A program made the translations under genes and the position numbers. The notes under the pieces are model-generated. The model ran no database searches and was not told the DNA's origin. It worked only from the letters and a program-made list of their open reading frames with translations. DNA of 64,000 bases from assembly GCA_963847985.1 (NCBI GenBank), contig CAWKBS010000004.1:114562-178561 (forward strand), written 5' to 3'. Position 1 is the stretch's first letter. Each line of letters opens with the position of its first letter. Positions 34,168 to 41,734 of this stretch are shown one piece after another. This stretch comes from JAIBJN01 sp963847985 (GTDB lineage: Bacteria > Actinomycetota > Thermoleophilia > Gaiellales > Gaiellaceae).

Positions 34168-35288
34168 CAAAGGTTCCCGCGCAGCTCTTGCTCGCGCTCG
34201 AGGGCCTGGAACAGCGCCTTGAAGTTGCCGGCGCCGAAGCCGCGTGAGCCGTGGCGCTCGATCAGCTCGAAGAAGACCGTGGGCCGGTCGCCGATCGGCT
34301 TGGTGAAGATCTGCAGGAGATAGCCCTCGTCGTCTCGGTCGACGAGGATACCCAACTCCGCCAGATCGCCGTAGTCGGCGTCGATCTCCCCGACGCGCTC
34401 CGCCACGTCGTCGTAGTAGGTCGTCGGCGTAGCGAGGAAGCGGACGCCGCGGGCCCGGAGCGCGCGCACCGCAGCCACGATGTCCGACGTCTGCACGGCG
34501 AGGTGCTGCACCCCCGGCCCGCCGTAGAACTCCAGGTACTCGTCCACCTGCGACTTCCGCTTCCCCTCGGCGGGCTCGTTGATGGGGAACTTGATGCGAC
34601 CCTCGCCGTCAGCCACGACCTTCGACATGAGCGCGGAGTATTCGGTGGAGATGTCCTTGTCCGTGAAAGCAAGCATCTCGGTGAAGCCGAGGACGCGCTC
34701 GTAGAAGCCGACCCACTCGTCCATCCGCCCCAGCTCGACGTTGCCGACGGCGTGGTCGAACTCGGTGAGCAGGCCGAGGTCGTCACCGCCGTCGACCGCG
34801 GTAAAACCCGGGAGAAACGGGCCGCCGTAGTCGCCGCGCTCGACGAAGGTGTGGACGGTCTCGCCGTAGGTGGCGATCGAGGCGAGCCGGACGACGCCGT
34901 GCTCGTCTTCGAGCTCGTAGGGCTCCTCGACTCCGCGGGCCCCGCGCTCCAGCGCGGTCCGGAAGGCGGCACGAGCGTCGGGGACGGCGAGCGCGAGGGA
35001 GTGGACACCGTCCCCGTGGGAGGCGACATGCGCGGCCACCGGGCTCGAACCGACGAGCGGAGCCGTGAGCACGAGACGCACGTTCCCGTGCGCGACGACG
35101 CGGGAGGCCCGGTCGCGCAGCCCGGTCTCGAGCCCGGCCGCGGCGACCTCGCGGAACCCGTAGGCGGTGACGAAAAAATGCGCGGCCTGGGTCGCGTTGC
35201 CGACCCAGAGCTCGACGTGGTCGAGCCCCAGCAAGGGCATCGCGTCCGCGGCCTTTGGTCGTACGTTCGTCTCGAGCTCCGTCGACAT
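34167..35288 (-). CDS. hpd: 4-Hydroxyphenylpyruvate dioxygenase
   Basis: It converts 4-hydroxyphenylpyruvate to homogentisate, the substrate of HmgA. The 373-residue protein has two vicinal-oxygen-chelate domains: LGLDHVELWVGNATQAAHFF at the start and the second-domain motifs FDHAVGN, GVQHLAVQTSDI and GYLLQIFTKPI, which supply the His-His-Glu iron ligands. I chose the ATG with GGAGGAAGGAG 9 bases upstream. It is the first gene of a coupled operon and is divergent from an Lrp/AsnC regulator. Confidence 0.95.
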   Translation of the reverse strand: MSTELETNVRPKAADAMPLLGLDHVELWVGNATQAAHFFVTAYGFREVAAAGLETGLRDRASRVVAHGNVRLVLTAPLVGSSPVAAHVASHGDGVHSLALAVPDARAAFRTALERGARGVEEPYELEDEHGVVRLASIATYGETVHTFVERGDYGGPFLPGFTAVDGGDDLGLLTEFDHAVGNVELGRMDEWVGFYERVLGFTEMLAFTDKDISTEYSALMSKVVADGEGRIKFPINEPAEGKRKSQVDEYLEFYGGPGVQHLAVQTSDIVAAVRALRARGVRFLATPTTYYDDVAERVGEIDADYGDLAELGILVDRDDEGYLLQIFTKPIGDRPTVFFELIERHGSRGFGAGNFKALFQALEREQELRGNL

Positions 35289-35388
35289 CGCGTTCTGCTC
35301 CTTCCTCCGGCGTTCCTGCAATGATGGCGGCATGATCTGCCGGACACAATGGCTGTTCGTTGCGCCATGAGCCCTACGGAGTGCCCAT

Positions 35389-35859
35389 CTGGACGAGATC
35401 GACCGGCAGATCGTTGCGCTCCTGCGCGAAGGCGCCCGAAGGTCGTTCCGCGACGTCGGCGAGACGGTCGGGCTCTCCGCTCCCGCGGTCAAGCGCCGGG
35501 TCGACCGGCTGGAGTCGGCCGGTGTGATCTCGGGGTACACCGCCGTGCTCGACCCGGCGCTCTTCGGCTGGTCCATGCAGGCGGTCGTCTCGCTGTACTG
35601 CGAGGGCACCATGGACGCCGACGAGGTACGGGCCGCCGTCGAGGCCCACCCGGAAGTCGTCGCCGCCTACACGGTCGCGGGCGAGGCGAGCGCCGTCCTC
35701 GTCGTCCGCGCCTCCGACACCGGCCACCTCGAGCGGCTCCTGGAGCGACTCCGCGAGCACCGCGGCGTCCTCCGCACCCAGACCCAGATCGTCCTCTCGA
35801 CGCTCTTCGAGCGGCCTCTGAGCCCCGACCCCCGGGGAGGGGGCGCGAAGCCCCCCTGA
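35389..35859 (+). CDS. Lrp/AsnC-family transcriptional regulator
   Basis: A regulator of about 156 residues with the HTH LDEIDRQIVALLREGARR … VGLSAPAVKRRVDRLESAGVI, followed by the ligand-sensing RAM domain (AVVSLYCEGTMDADEVRAAVEAH). It probably senses an amino acid and controls the divergent hpd operon. No ATG/GTG/TTG precedes the HTH in frame; a CTG with GGAG 7 bases upstream fits. An ATG in another frame 20 bases earlier (ATGAGCCCTACGGAG) allows a one-base error instead. Confidence 0.8.
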   Translation: MDEIDRQIVALLREGARRSFRDVGETVGLSAPAVKRRVDRLESAGVISGYTAVLDPALFGWSMQAVVSLYCEGTMDADEVRAAVEAHPEVVAAYTVAGEASAVLVVRASDTGHLERLLERLREHRGVLRTQTQIVLSTLFERPLSPDPRGGGAKPP

Positions 35860-35876
35860 GTTCAGGCTATCGCGGC

Positions 35877-35916
35877 CCAGCGCACGCGTTCCGCGCGCAG
35901 CGCGCCGAAAGCGTCA
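35877..35916 (-). repeat. Degenerate copy of the dispersed hairpin element
   Basis: Read on the minus strand, this gap has GTGACGCTTTCGGCGCG, a GC-rich middle and GTGCGCT, which match the first 40 bases of copy 2 at about three positions in four. The later GAAAGCGGG part is not recognisable. It is inverted relative to the other copies and lies after the stop of a plus-strand gene. Confidence 0.45.
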
Positions 35917-36732
35917 CGACTCCGTGCCGGAAGCGGACGCGCCGGTGCCAACGACGTTCCGCAGGACGCCGATTCGCTCGATCTCGAGCTCGACGACGTC
36001 GCCGGGGCGAAGCCAGCGGCCGTCCGCGTGCTCGAGGATGCAGCCGGTTCCGACCGTGCCCGAGCCGAGCACGTCTCCCGGCGCGAGCCGCGTGTTCCGC
36101 GCCGCGTGCGCGGCCAGCTCCTCCCACGACCAGTGCAGGTCCCCCAGGTTGCCGCGCGAGCGCTCCTCGCCGTTCACGCGGCCGATCATCTCGAGGCGAA
36201 GGTCGCCGAGCTCGTCCGGCGTCACGAGGACGGGACCCAGGCTCGTGGCGAAGTCCTTGCCTTTCGCGGGGCCGAGGCCGACCGCCATCTCCATCTTCTG
36301 GAGGTCGCGCGCCGACCAGTCGTTCATCACCGTGAAGCCGGCGATCCGGCCGGCCGCCCCGACGACGGCCGCCGCCTCGAGCTCGTAGTCCCAGGCCGAG
36401 CTCTCGGGCGGAAAGTCGACCTCGTCCTCCGGCCCGTTCACTGCCGCCGGGTTCGAGAAGTAGAAGACCGGGAGCTGATACCACTCCGGCGCCATCTCGA
36501 GCCCTCGCTGGGCCCGGGCGCTCGCGACGTGGCGCTCGAACGCGTAGAAGTCCCGCACCGTCGGCGGCCGCGGAATCGGGGCGACGAGCTTGACGTCCGC
36601 CAGCGCGTGCTCGCCGACGTCGTCGCCGCCGTCCTCGAGCCAGGCCGCGAGCGAGGGGGATCCGATCTCGACGATCCGGTCCCCCTCGACCCGCCCGGGG
36701 GCCTCACGGCCGCCCGCCTGAAATGTGCACAA
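35914..36732 (-). CDS. Fumarylacetoacetate hydrolase family protein
   Basis: A 272-residue protein with the FAH fold pattern: PPTVRDFYAFERHV, DYELEAAAVVGAAGRIAGFTVMNDWSARD (trimmed; metal-ligand Glu and Asp), KGKDFATSLGPVLVTPDE and GSGTVGTGCILE. Next to the hpd-hmgA locus it is a good candidate for the last step of tyrosine breakdown, fumarylacetoacetate to fumarate and acetoacetate, though the family is broad. The start is a TTG nine bases after the cold-shock gene stop. Confidence 0.84.
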   Translation of the reverse strand: MCTFQAGGREAPGRVEGDRIVEIGSPSLAAWLEDGGDDVGEHALADVKLVAPIPRPPTVRDFYAFERHVASARAQRGLEMAPEWYQLPVFYFSNPAAVNGPEDEVDFPPESSAWDYELEAAAVVGAAGRIAGFTVMNDWSARDLQKMEMAVGLGPAKGKDFATSLGPVLVTPDELGDLRLEMIGRVNGEERSRGNLGDLHWSWEELAAHAARNTRLAPGDVLGSGTVGTGCILEHADGRWLRPGDVVELEIERIGVLRNVVGTGASASGTES

Positions 36733-36741
36733 CCGCAGGGC

Positions 36742-36951
36742 TCAGCCCTCGATCGGAATCACGTTGGCCGCCTCGGGGCCTTTGCTGCCCTCGCGGGCCT
36801 CGTACTCGACCCGGGAGCCCTCGCTAAGGGACTTGAAGCCCTCGCCAGCGATGTTGGAGAAGTGGACGAAGAGGTCCTTCGACCCCTCGTCGGGCGCGAT
36901 GAAGCCGTAGCCCTTCGCGTCGTTGAACCACTTCACGGTTCCTGTCGCCAT
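36742..36951 (-). CDS. csp: Cold-shock protein
   Basis: A 69-residue single-stranded nucleic-acid-binding OB-fold protein with both RNP motifs (KGYGFI and DLFVHF) and the usual GTVKWFNDAKGYG start. It acts as an RNA chaperone. A strong GGGAGG site sits 7 bases before the ATG. The 5' untranslated region is about 70-100 bases long, which is typical for csp mRNAs, and its promoter region contains an 18-bp tandem duplication. Confidence 0.95.
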   Translation of the reverse strand: MATGTVKWFNDAKGYGFIAPDEGSKDLFVHFSNIAGEGFKSLSEGSRVEYEAREGSKGPEAANVIPIEG

Positions 36952-37025
36952 ATCAACACCTCCCTTCCCACGTACTCGAACGGGTTGGAAGGCGCGTGGC
37001 GCCAGCCGTACCTCGCTCGTGCTTC

Positions 37026-37068
37026 GCACATTGTAGCCGTGTGACTCGTCGTAGCCGTGTGACTCGTC
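37026..37068 (-). promoter_or_regulatory. csp promoter with 18-bp tandem repeat
   Basis: The sequence GTAGCCGTGTGACTCGTC (plus strand) is repeated twice back to back at 37033-37050 and 37051-37068. On the minus strand the last copy runs into TACAAT, a near-perfect -10 box, while the other copy has TACGAC at that place. Transcription would begin about 70 bases before the csp ATG. No TTGACA-like -35 element is seen at 17 bases. Confidence 0.55.
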
Positions 37069-37127
37069 AGCCCGTGTCCCGGAGCCGCGGCTCTCCTTCA
37101 CCGATCACACGAGAATTCTAGAGCAGG

Positions 37128-38024
37128 TCAATCCGGTGACGGCGCAGGCGGCCGGGCCTCCCGCGCGACCAGGATTCCAGCCCCGATGACGACCCCACCG
37201 ACGATCTGGAGCAGGCTCATCTCCTCGGAGAGGACGACGAGGGCGAAGAACGCGCCGAGGAACGGCTGCAGGTTCGCGTAGAGAGACGCCCGCGCCGCAC
37301 CGACCCGGTCGATGGCCGTGAACCACATGATGTTCGTGAAGACGAGGCTGAAGAAGAGGCTGTAGATGAAGCAGGCCCACGCCAGCGGCTCGAGCGCGGC
37401 CCAGTCCTGCTCGGCGATCTGACGGGCGGCGGTGACGATGAGCGGGATCGACCCGGCAATCAGCATGAACGCGCTGATCCGGTAGGGCGAGTAGCGCTGC
37501 ATCAGCGGGCCCATGGCGACCGAGTAGGCGGCCCAGGTGACGGACGCTCCGAGCCCGAGCAGGATCCCGCCCAGATCGCCGCTGAGCCCGCTCGAGGCGC
37601 CGGCGGCGACGAGGCCGACGCCGAGGAACGAGACGACGGTGGCCGCCCAGTGGCGGGCGTGCGGGCGCTCGAGCCGGAAGGCGACCGCGATGAGCGCCAC
37701 GAAGATCGGCAGCGTCCCGAACATGAGCGCGACCGTCGCAGCGGTTGTCAGCTTCACCGCGTACGTGAACGTGAGCGGGTTCAGCCAGATGCCGAGCGCG
37801 GCGACAACGAGCATGAAGCGGACGTCGACGCGCGCGACCCGCAGCGTGTGCTCGCGCGAGTAGGTAAACGCCGAGAAGAGCACGGCCGCCGCGGCGAAGC
37901 GAAGCGACGAGTAGGCGAGCGGCTCCCACCCGTGCGTGAGCGCGTACTTCACGACCGTGAAGTTGAAGCTCCAGAAAAGGACCGTGACGAGGAGGAGGAC
38001 GTCTGCTGGCAGGCGGTGCCGCAC
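37128..38024 (-). CDS. EamA/DMT-family transporter
   Basis: A 298-residue protein with ten predicted helices arranged as two EamA repeats (LFWSFNFTVVKYALTHGWEP in the first, FTNIMWFTAIDRVGAARASLYANLQPFLGAF, trimmed, in the second). The family exports metabolites or amino acids; the substrate is unknown. The GTG directly precedes RHRLPADVLLLV, so a longer reading upstream is not supported. It is divergent from the small gene at 38058, with 33 bases between starts. Confidence 0.85.
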   Translation of the reverse strand: MRHRLPADVLLLVTVLFWSFNFTVVKYALTHGWEPLAYSSLRFAAAAVLFSAFTYSREHTLRVARVDVRFMLVVAALGIWLNPLTFTYAVKLTTAATVALMFGTLPIFVALIAVAFRLERPHARHWAATVVSFLGVGLVAAGASSGLSGDLGGILLGLGASVTWAAYSVAMGPLMQRYSPYRISAFMLIAGSIPLIVTAARQIAEQDWAALEPLAWACFIYSLFFSLVFTNIMWFTAIDRVGAARASLYANLQPFLGAFFALVVLSEEMSLLQIVGGVVIGAGILVAREARPPAPSPD

Positions 38025-38057
38025 GGGTTCGATAGCTAACCAGCTAGAGTCGCGCCG

Positions 38058-38366
38058 ATGACGGAGCCTGCCGAGGCGGAGCTGCACGTCGAGCCGACGA
38101 TCGACGACGTCGACGAGCTCGTGGGGCCGGCGACGCCGCACTTCGCCATGCAGCTCAGGGCGCGCGTGAAGGATCTCGTGCGCGACCTGCCCGGCGACCA
38201 CCCGGTTCGCCGCTACGCGGACGAGAAGGTCGAGCTCCTCGAGCGCCTCGCCTTCGCCAGCTCCAAGGCCGAGGAGGGCCCGGTCGAGCCGCAGAGCCGG
38301 ATCGGCTGGGAGGAGATTCCCAGCCACGCGACCGCCGACGCGCCGCAGCGGCCGGCGGCCACGTAG
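38058..38366 (+). CDS. Small hypothetical protein upstream of fabL
   Basis: A 102-residue acidic protein I do not recognise. The middle (about residues 18-70) is probably helical: DDVDELVGPATPHFAMQLRARVKDLVRDLP, trimmed, then HPVRRYADEKVELLERLAF. The tail is disordered. TAGAGT lies exactly 7 bases before the ATG, with no ribosome site. Its stop shares one base with the GTG of the downstream reductase gene, so the two are co-translated. Confidence 0.65.
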   Translation: MTEPAEAELHVEPTIDDVDELVGPATPHFAMQLRARVKDLVRDLPGDHPVRRYADEKVELLERLAFASSKAEEGPVEPQSRIGWEEIPSHATADAPQRPAAT

Positions 38367-39109
38367 TGACCCTCTTCGCCGGCAAGTCCGTCCTGGTCAC
38401 GGGCGGGTCGCGCGGCATCGGGCGAGAGATCGCGCTCCGCTTTGCCGACCTCGGGGCCGCCCGGGTGGCGATCAACTACCTCCGCAACGACAAGGCGGCG
38501 GAGGAGGCGGCGGCGGCACTGCGGGAGCGCGGCGCCGAGCCGCTGCTGCTGCGCGGCAACGTCGGCGACCCCGACAAGGCCGCTGCGTTCGTGGAGGAGC
38601 TCGGCTCTCTCGACGTGCTCGTCTCGAACGCCGCGAGCGGCGTGATCCGGCCGGCGCTCGAGCTGACCGAGCACCACTGGGACTGGACGCTGAACGCGAA
38701 CGCGCGCGCGTTCTTCACCCTGGCGCGCCACGCCGCTCCGACCATGCCGGCCGGAAGCTCGATCGTGGCCATCTCCAGCCTCGGCTCGGACCGCGTCCTC
38801 GAGAACTACGTGCTCGTCGGGACGTCGAAGGCGGCGCTCGAGGCGCTCGTCCGCTATCTGGCGGTCGAGCTGGCGCCGCGGGGAATCAACGTCAACGCAG
38901 TCTCGGCGGGGCTCGTCGAGACGGGCGCGCTCGAGCACTTCCCTAACCGCGAGGAGATGCTCGACTGGTACCGCCGCCGCACGCCGGCGGGCCGCCTCGT
39001 GGAGCCGGCCGACGTCGCCGACGTCGTCTGCTTCCTCGCCTCGCCGGCCGCCGGGATGATCCGCGGTCAGACCGTCGTCGTCGACGGCGGGTACTCGGTC
39101 GTCGCCTGA
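38366..39109 (+). CDS. fabL: SDR oxidoreductase, FabL-like enoyl-ACP reductase
   Basis: A 247-residue short-chain dehydrogenase with the cofactor motif TGGSRGIGREIALRFADLG, NAASGV, and the catalytic Tyr and Lys spaced as Y-x6-K (YVLVGTSKAALEALVRYLAVEL, trimmed) instead of the usual Y-x3-K. That spacing and the SAGLVETGALEHFPNREEML block are typical of Bacillus FabL, enoyl-ACP reductase III. NADPH use is likely. A role in fatty-acid elongation is inferred by family; no other fab genes are nearby. Confidence 0.8.
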   Translation: MTLFAGKSVLVTGGSRGIGREIALRFADLGAARVAINYLRNDKAAEEAAAALRERGAEPLLLRGNVGDPDKAAAFVEELGSLDVLVSNAASGVIRPALELTEHHWDWTLNANARAFFTLARHAAPTMPAGSSIVAISSLGSDRVLENYVLVGTSKAALEALVRYLAVELAPRGINVNAVSAGLVETGALEHFPNREEMLDWYRRRTPAGRLVEPADVADVVCFLASPAAGMIRGQTVVVDGGYSVVA

Positions 39110-39969
39110 GCGGGCGGGTGCTGACGCTCCCAGAGCGTCGCGTTCAGGAACGCACCGGACGTGAGCAGCCGGGCCACCAGGTAGAGCCAGATGAGCAGCA
39201 CCGAGGCCGTCCCCAACGTCCCGTAGAGCTCGGAGGAGCGGCCGATCTTGGGCGCGAAGTAGTAGACGACGGCGAGGCTCAGGAGCTGTGAGCCGACGGC
39301 GATGAGCACGGCTCCGGGAAGGAGCTCCTGCCAACGCTCCGCCCGGCGCGGGAGGTACCACATGACGAGGACCGCGACCGCCGACTGGAAGGCGATGGTG
39401 AAGCCGATCCCGAGGATCCCGAGCAGGCCCAGCTCGGCCCGCAGCCACGCGAGCCCGGCCGAGGCGAAGGCGACGGTGAGCACCAGGCCGTTGAAGAACA
39501 CGATCGCCCAGAGCGGCCTCCGCAGCCGCGGGCGCGGCACTCCCCACGCGAGCGCGTAGGCGACCTGGAGCGCGCGCACGAATCCGAGCGAGAACCAGGC
39601 GAGGAGGCTCACGCCCACGAGCAGGAGGAGGATCCGGTTGGTCTGATTCGTCTCCACCGCGTCGTAGGCCGTCGCCACGGCGGCCGCGCCGATGCCGAAC
39701 TCGCTCGCCGCGTCCTCGACCGACTCGTCGCTCGTGTCGAGCCAGAGGCTGAGGAGCTGCGCTCCGACCAGCCCGATCGGGAGGAGCCAGAGGAACAGGC
39801 GGTAGGCCAGCCCGCCCGCGAGGAGGCCGCCGCCGTGCACGAGCTCGCGGTCGACGGCCTGGAACCCGGCGTCCGCCCACCAGAACCGCTGCCGGGTGGC
39901 GGCGCCGAGCTCGGTCGCACGCTCGCCGAGGGCGGACGCGCGCTCGCGGTAGGAAGGGTCCTCGCCGAT
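39067..39969 (-). CDS. YihY/BrkB family membrane protein
   Basis: A second YihY-type protein with six helices (GGLLAGGLAYRLFLWLLPIGLVG, trimmed; LLAWFSLGFVRALQVAYA; LIWLYLVARLLTSGAFLNA). The first usable ATG/GTG/TTG is a GTG at 39840, but the 43 codons before it (ending RFWWADAGFQAVDREL) look like the normal cytoplasmic N-terminus of the family. An ATC lies exactly 6 bases after TAGGAT and would start that form, giving about 300 residues. The 3' end overlaps the convergent fabL-like gene by 43 bases. Confidence 0.78.
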   Translation of the reverse strand: MGEDPSYRERASALGERATELGAATRQRFWWADAGFQAVDRELVHGGGLLAGGLAYRLFLWLLPIGLVGAQLLSLWLDTSDESVEDAASEFGIGAAAVATAYDAVETNQTNRILLLLVGVSLLAWFSLGFVRALQVAYALAWGVPRPRLRRPLWAIVFFNGLVLTVAFASAGLAWLRAELGLLGILGIGFTIAFQSAVAVLVMWYLPRRAERWQELLPGAVLIAVGSQLLSLAVVYYFAPKIGRSSELYGTLGTASVLLIWLYLVARLLTSGAFLNATLWERQHPPAQATTEYPPSTTTV

Positions 39970-40047
39970 CTCCGAATCCTAGGGAGGCATACGGGCACCG
40001 GCGTGGTAGAAGATTCCACTGTCTCTCCGGCACCGAAGGAGGTTCGA

Positions 40048-40617
40048 GTGACAAGCTTGACCTTGGAGGAGACGGAGCTCGCCGAGTCCGCGTCGCGGTT
40101 CTGGTGGCTCTACCTCCTCACCGGGGTCCTCTGGCTGTGGGTGTCGCTGATCATCCTCAGCCTCGACCTCGACACCGTCTATGCCGTCGCAATCCTGTTC
40201 GGGTTCGTGGCGATCGGGGCGGGCATCAGCGAGTTCCTGGCGATGGGAGCGTCGACAACGGGCTGGAAGATCGCCCACGGGATCCTCGGGGTGTTGTTCA
40301 TCGCCGCCGGGATCGTCGCGTTCTTCCGGCCGCAGGGCACCTTCGTGGCGCTGGCCGCGATCGTCGCCTGGGTGCTGCTGTTCAAGGGCATCTTCGACAT
40401 CGTGCTCGCGCTCGTCTCGCACCCGGCGCACCTCTGGTGGGTCGGGCTCGTCGTGGGAACCGTCGAGATCCTGCTGGCGTTCTGGGCGGCCGGCTACTTC
40501 CGCGGCAGCGCGATCATCCTGGTGGCGTGGGTCGCAGCGATGACGCTGCTCCGTGGGATCACGGAGATCGTGATGGCGTTCAGGCTCCGAAACGTCAAGA
40601 AGACGCTCGCGGCCTGA
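40048..40617 (+). CDS. HdeD/DUF308-family membrane protein
   Basis: A 189-residue protein with six helices in three repeated pairs (for example LLTGVLWLWVSLIILSL and ILGVLFIAAGIVAFFRP), the HdeD-like pattern associated with acid or general stress. The start is a GTG with GGAGG 5 bases upstream, one of the stronger ribosome sites. It is divergent from the YihY-type gene, with 78 bases between starts, and is followed by a long hairpin. Confidence 0.82.
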   Translation: MTSLTLEETELAESASRFWWLYLLTGVLWLWVSLIILSLDLDTVYAVAILFGFVAIGAGISEFLAMGASTTGWKIAHGILGVLFIAAGIVAFFRPQGTFVALAAIVAWVLLFKGIFDIVLALVSHPAHLWWVGLVVGTVEILLAFWAAGYFRGSAIILVAWVAAMTLLRGITEIVMAFRLRNVKKTLAA

Positions 40618-40630
40618 GAAACCGCAGGAG

Positions 40631-40661
40631 ATCGGGCCGGAGGCGAGAACTCCGGCCCGAT
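40631..40661 (+). promoter_or_regulatory. 12-bp perfect hairpin reaching the next start codon
   Basis: ATCGGGCCGGAG and CTCCGGCCCGAT form a perfect 12-bp stem with a 7-base loop. The end of the right arm overlaps the first two bases of the ATG of the AI-2E-type transporter. There is no T tract. It may stop transcription after the HdeD gene or mask the downstream start. Confidence 0.6.
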
Positions 40662-41724
40662 GGGCGAGAGCGGAGCTCTTACGGCGGTCCTGCCGGAGTC
40701 CAGGCGGCGCCGACTGGCCGGCGACGCCCTTGTCATCGTGGGCGTCGTCCTGGCCACGGCCGCGTTCCTCGCGGCCGTCTGGCTCACCCGCGCGATCATC
40801 GTCTGGGTGCTGGCCGCGGGCTTCCTCGCGTTCTCGATCGACCCGATCGCCCAGGCGCTCCGCCGCAAGGCGAAGGTCGGAAAGGGCAGCTCGATCGCCC
40901 TGGCGATGGCCGTCATCGGCCTCGTCCTGTTCGCGATGGGCCTGATCGTCATCCCAGCGGTCGTCGACGGCGCGAACGCGCTCCTCGACGCCGTGCCCGA
41001 GTATGCCGAGCGGCTCGAGGACTCCGGCTTCGTCGAGAGCATCGGCGCGGAGGACCAGGTCGAAAGCGCAGAGGACGCTACGCAGCAGGTCGCCAACTTC
41101 TTCAGCGGCATCAGCTCGGTCCTGGGGGCGATCGGAGCCTTCGCCAGCGGAGCCTTCGCCGGCTTCATGATCTTCGTGATGACGATCTACTTCATGATCT
41201 ACGGCCGGGACATCCGCCGCGGGATCGCCCGCCGCCTCGGCCCGCACAGGGAGCTCCGCTTCCTCGAAACGACCAAGCGGATCTACGACGCGACGAGGGG
41301 CTACTGGTACGGGAAGTTCATCATCGCCGTCATCGCGGCGTTCTTCGTCTACATCCCGATGGTGCTGCTCGACATCCCCTACGCGGCGCCGCTTGCGCTC
41401 TTCGTCGGCATCACCGACCTGATCCCCAACATCGGCGCCACGATCGGGGCAATCCCGGTCGTCGGCGTCGCCCTCTTCGAGAGCTGGTGGAAGGGCCTGA
41501 TCATGCTGGCGGTGATCGTGATCTACCAGCAGCTCGAGAACACGGTGATCACGCCGAAGGTCTTCCAGAAGGCGATCGACCTGCACCCCTTCCTCTCCTT
41601 CGTCGTCGTCCTCTTCTTCGGCGCGCTCTTCGGGGTGATCGGGACGCTGCTCGCCTTGCCGGTCACCGCGGCGGTGAAGATCGTCCTGGAGGAGCTCCGC
41701 CGCCCGCAGCCCGCGGCACCGTAG
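40660..41724 (+). CDS. AI-2E family transporter (PerM-type permease)
   Basis: A 354-residue protein with eight predicted helices and the family motifs ITDLIPNIGATIGAIPVVG (near residue 248), IYQQLENTVITPKVF and FGALFGVIGTLLALPVTA. These permeases export autoinducer-like or other small molecules; some are Na+/H+ antiporters. A soluble segment with acidic residues (GAEDQVESAEDATQQVAN) lies after helix 2. Its ATG sits in a strong hairpin. Confidence 0.85.
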   Translation: MGESGALTAVLPESRRRRLAGDALVIVGVVLATAAFLAAVWLTRAIIVWVLAAGFLAFSIDPIAQALRRKAKVGKGSSIALAMAVIGLVLFAMGLIVIPAVVDGANALLDAVPEYAERLEDSGFVESIGAEDQVESAEDATQQVANFFSGISSVLGAIGAFASGAFAGFMIFVMTIYFMIYGRDIRRGIARRLGPHRELRFLETTKRIYDATRGYWYGKFIIAVIAAFFVYIPMVLLDIPYAAPLALFVGITDLIPNIGATIGAIPVVGVALFESWWKGLIMLAVIVIYQQLENTVITPKVFQKAIDLHPFLSFVVVLFFGALFGVIGTLLALPVTAAVKIVLEELRRPQPAAP

Positions 41725-41734
41725 GCTCTCCCGC

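Noticed and set aside
34004..34222. Plus-strand 72-codon frame between hpd and hmgA
   Set aside because: It shares its MLGR start with the minus-strand small ORF only because of the inverted repeat, and it runs into hpd; the minus-strand frame fits the operon better.
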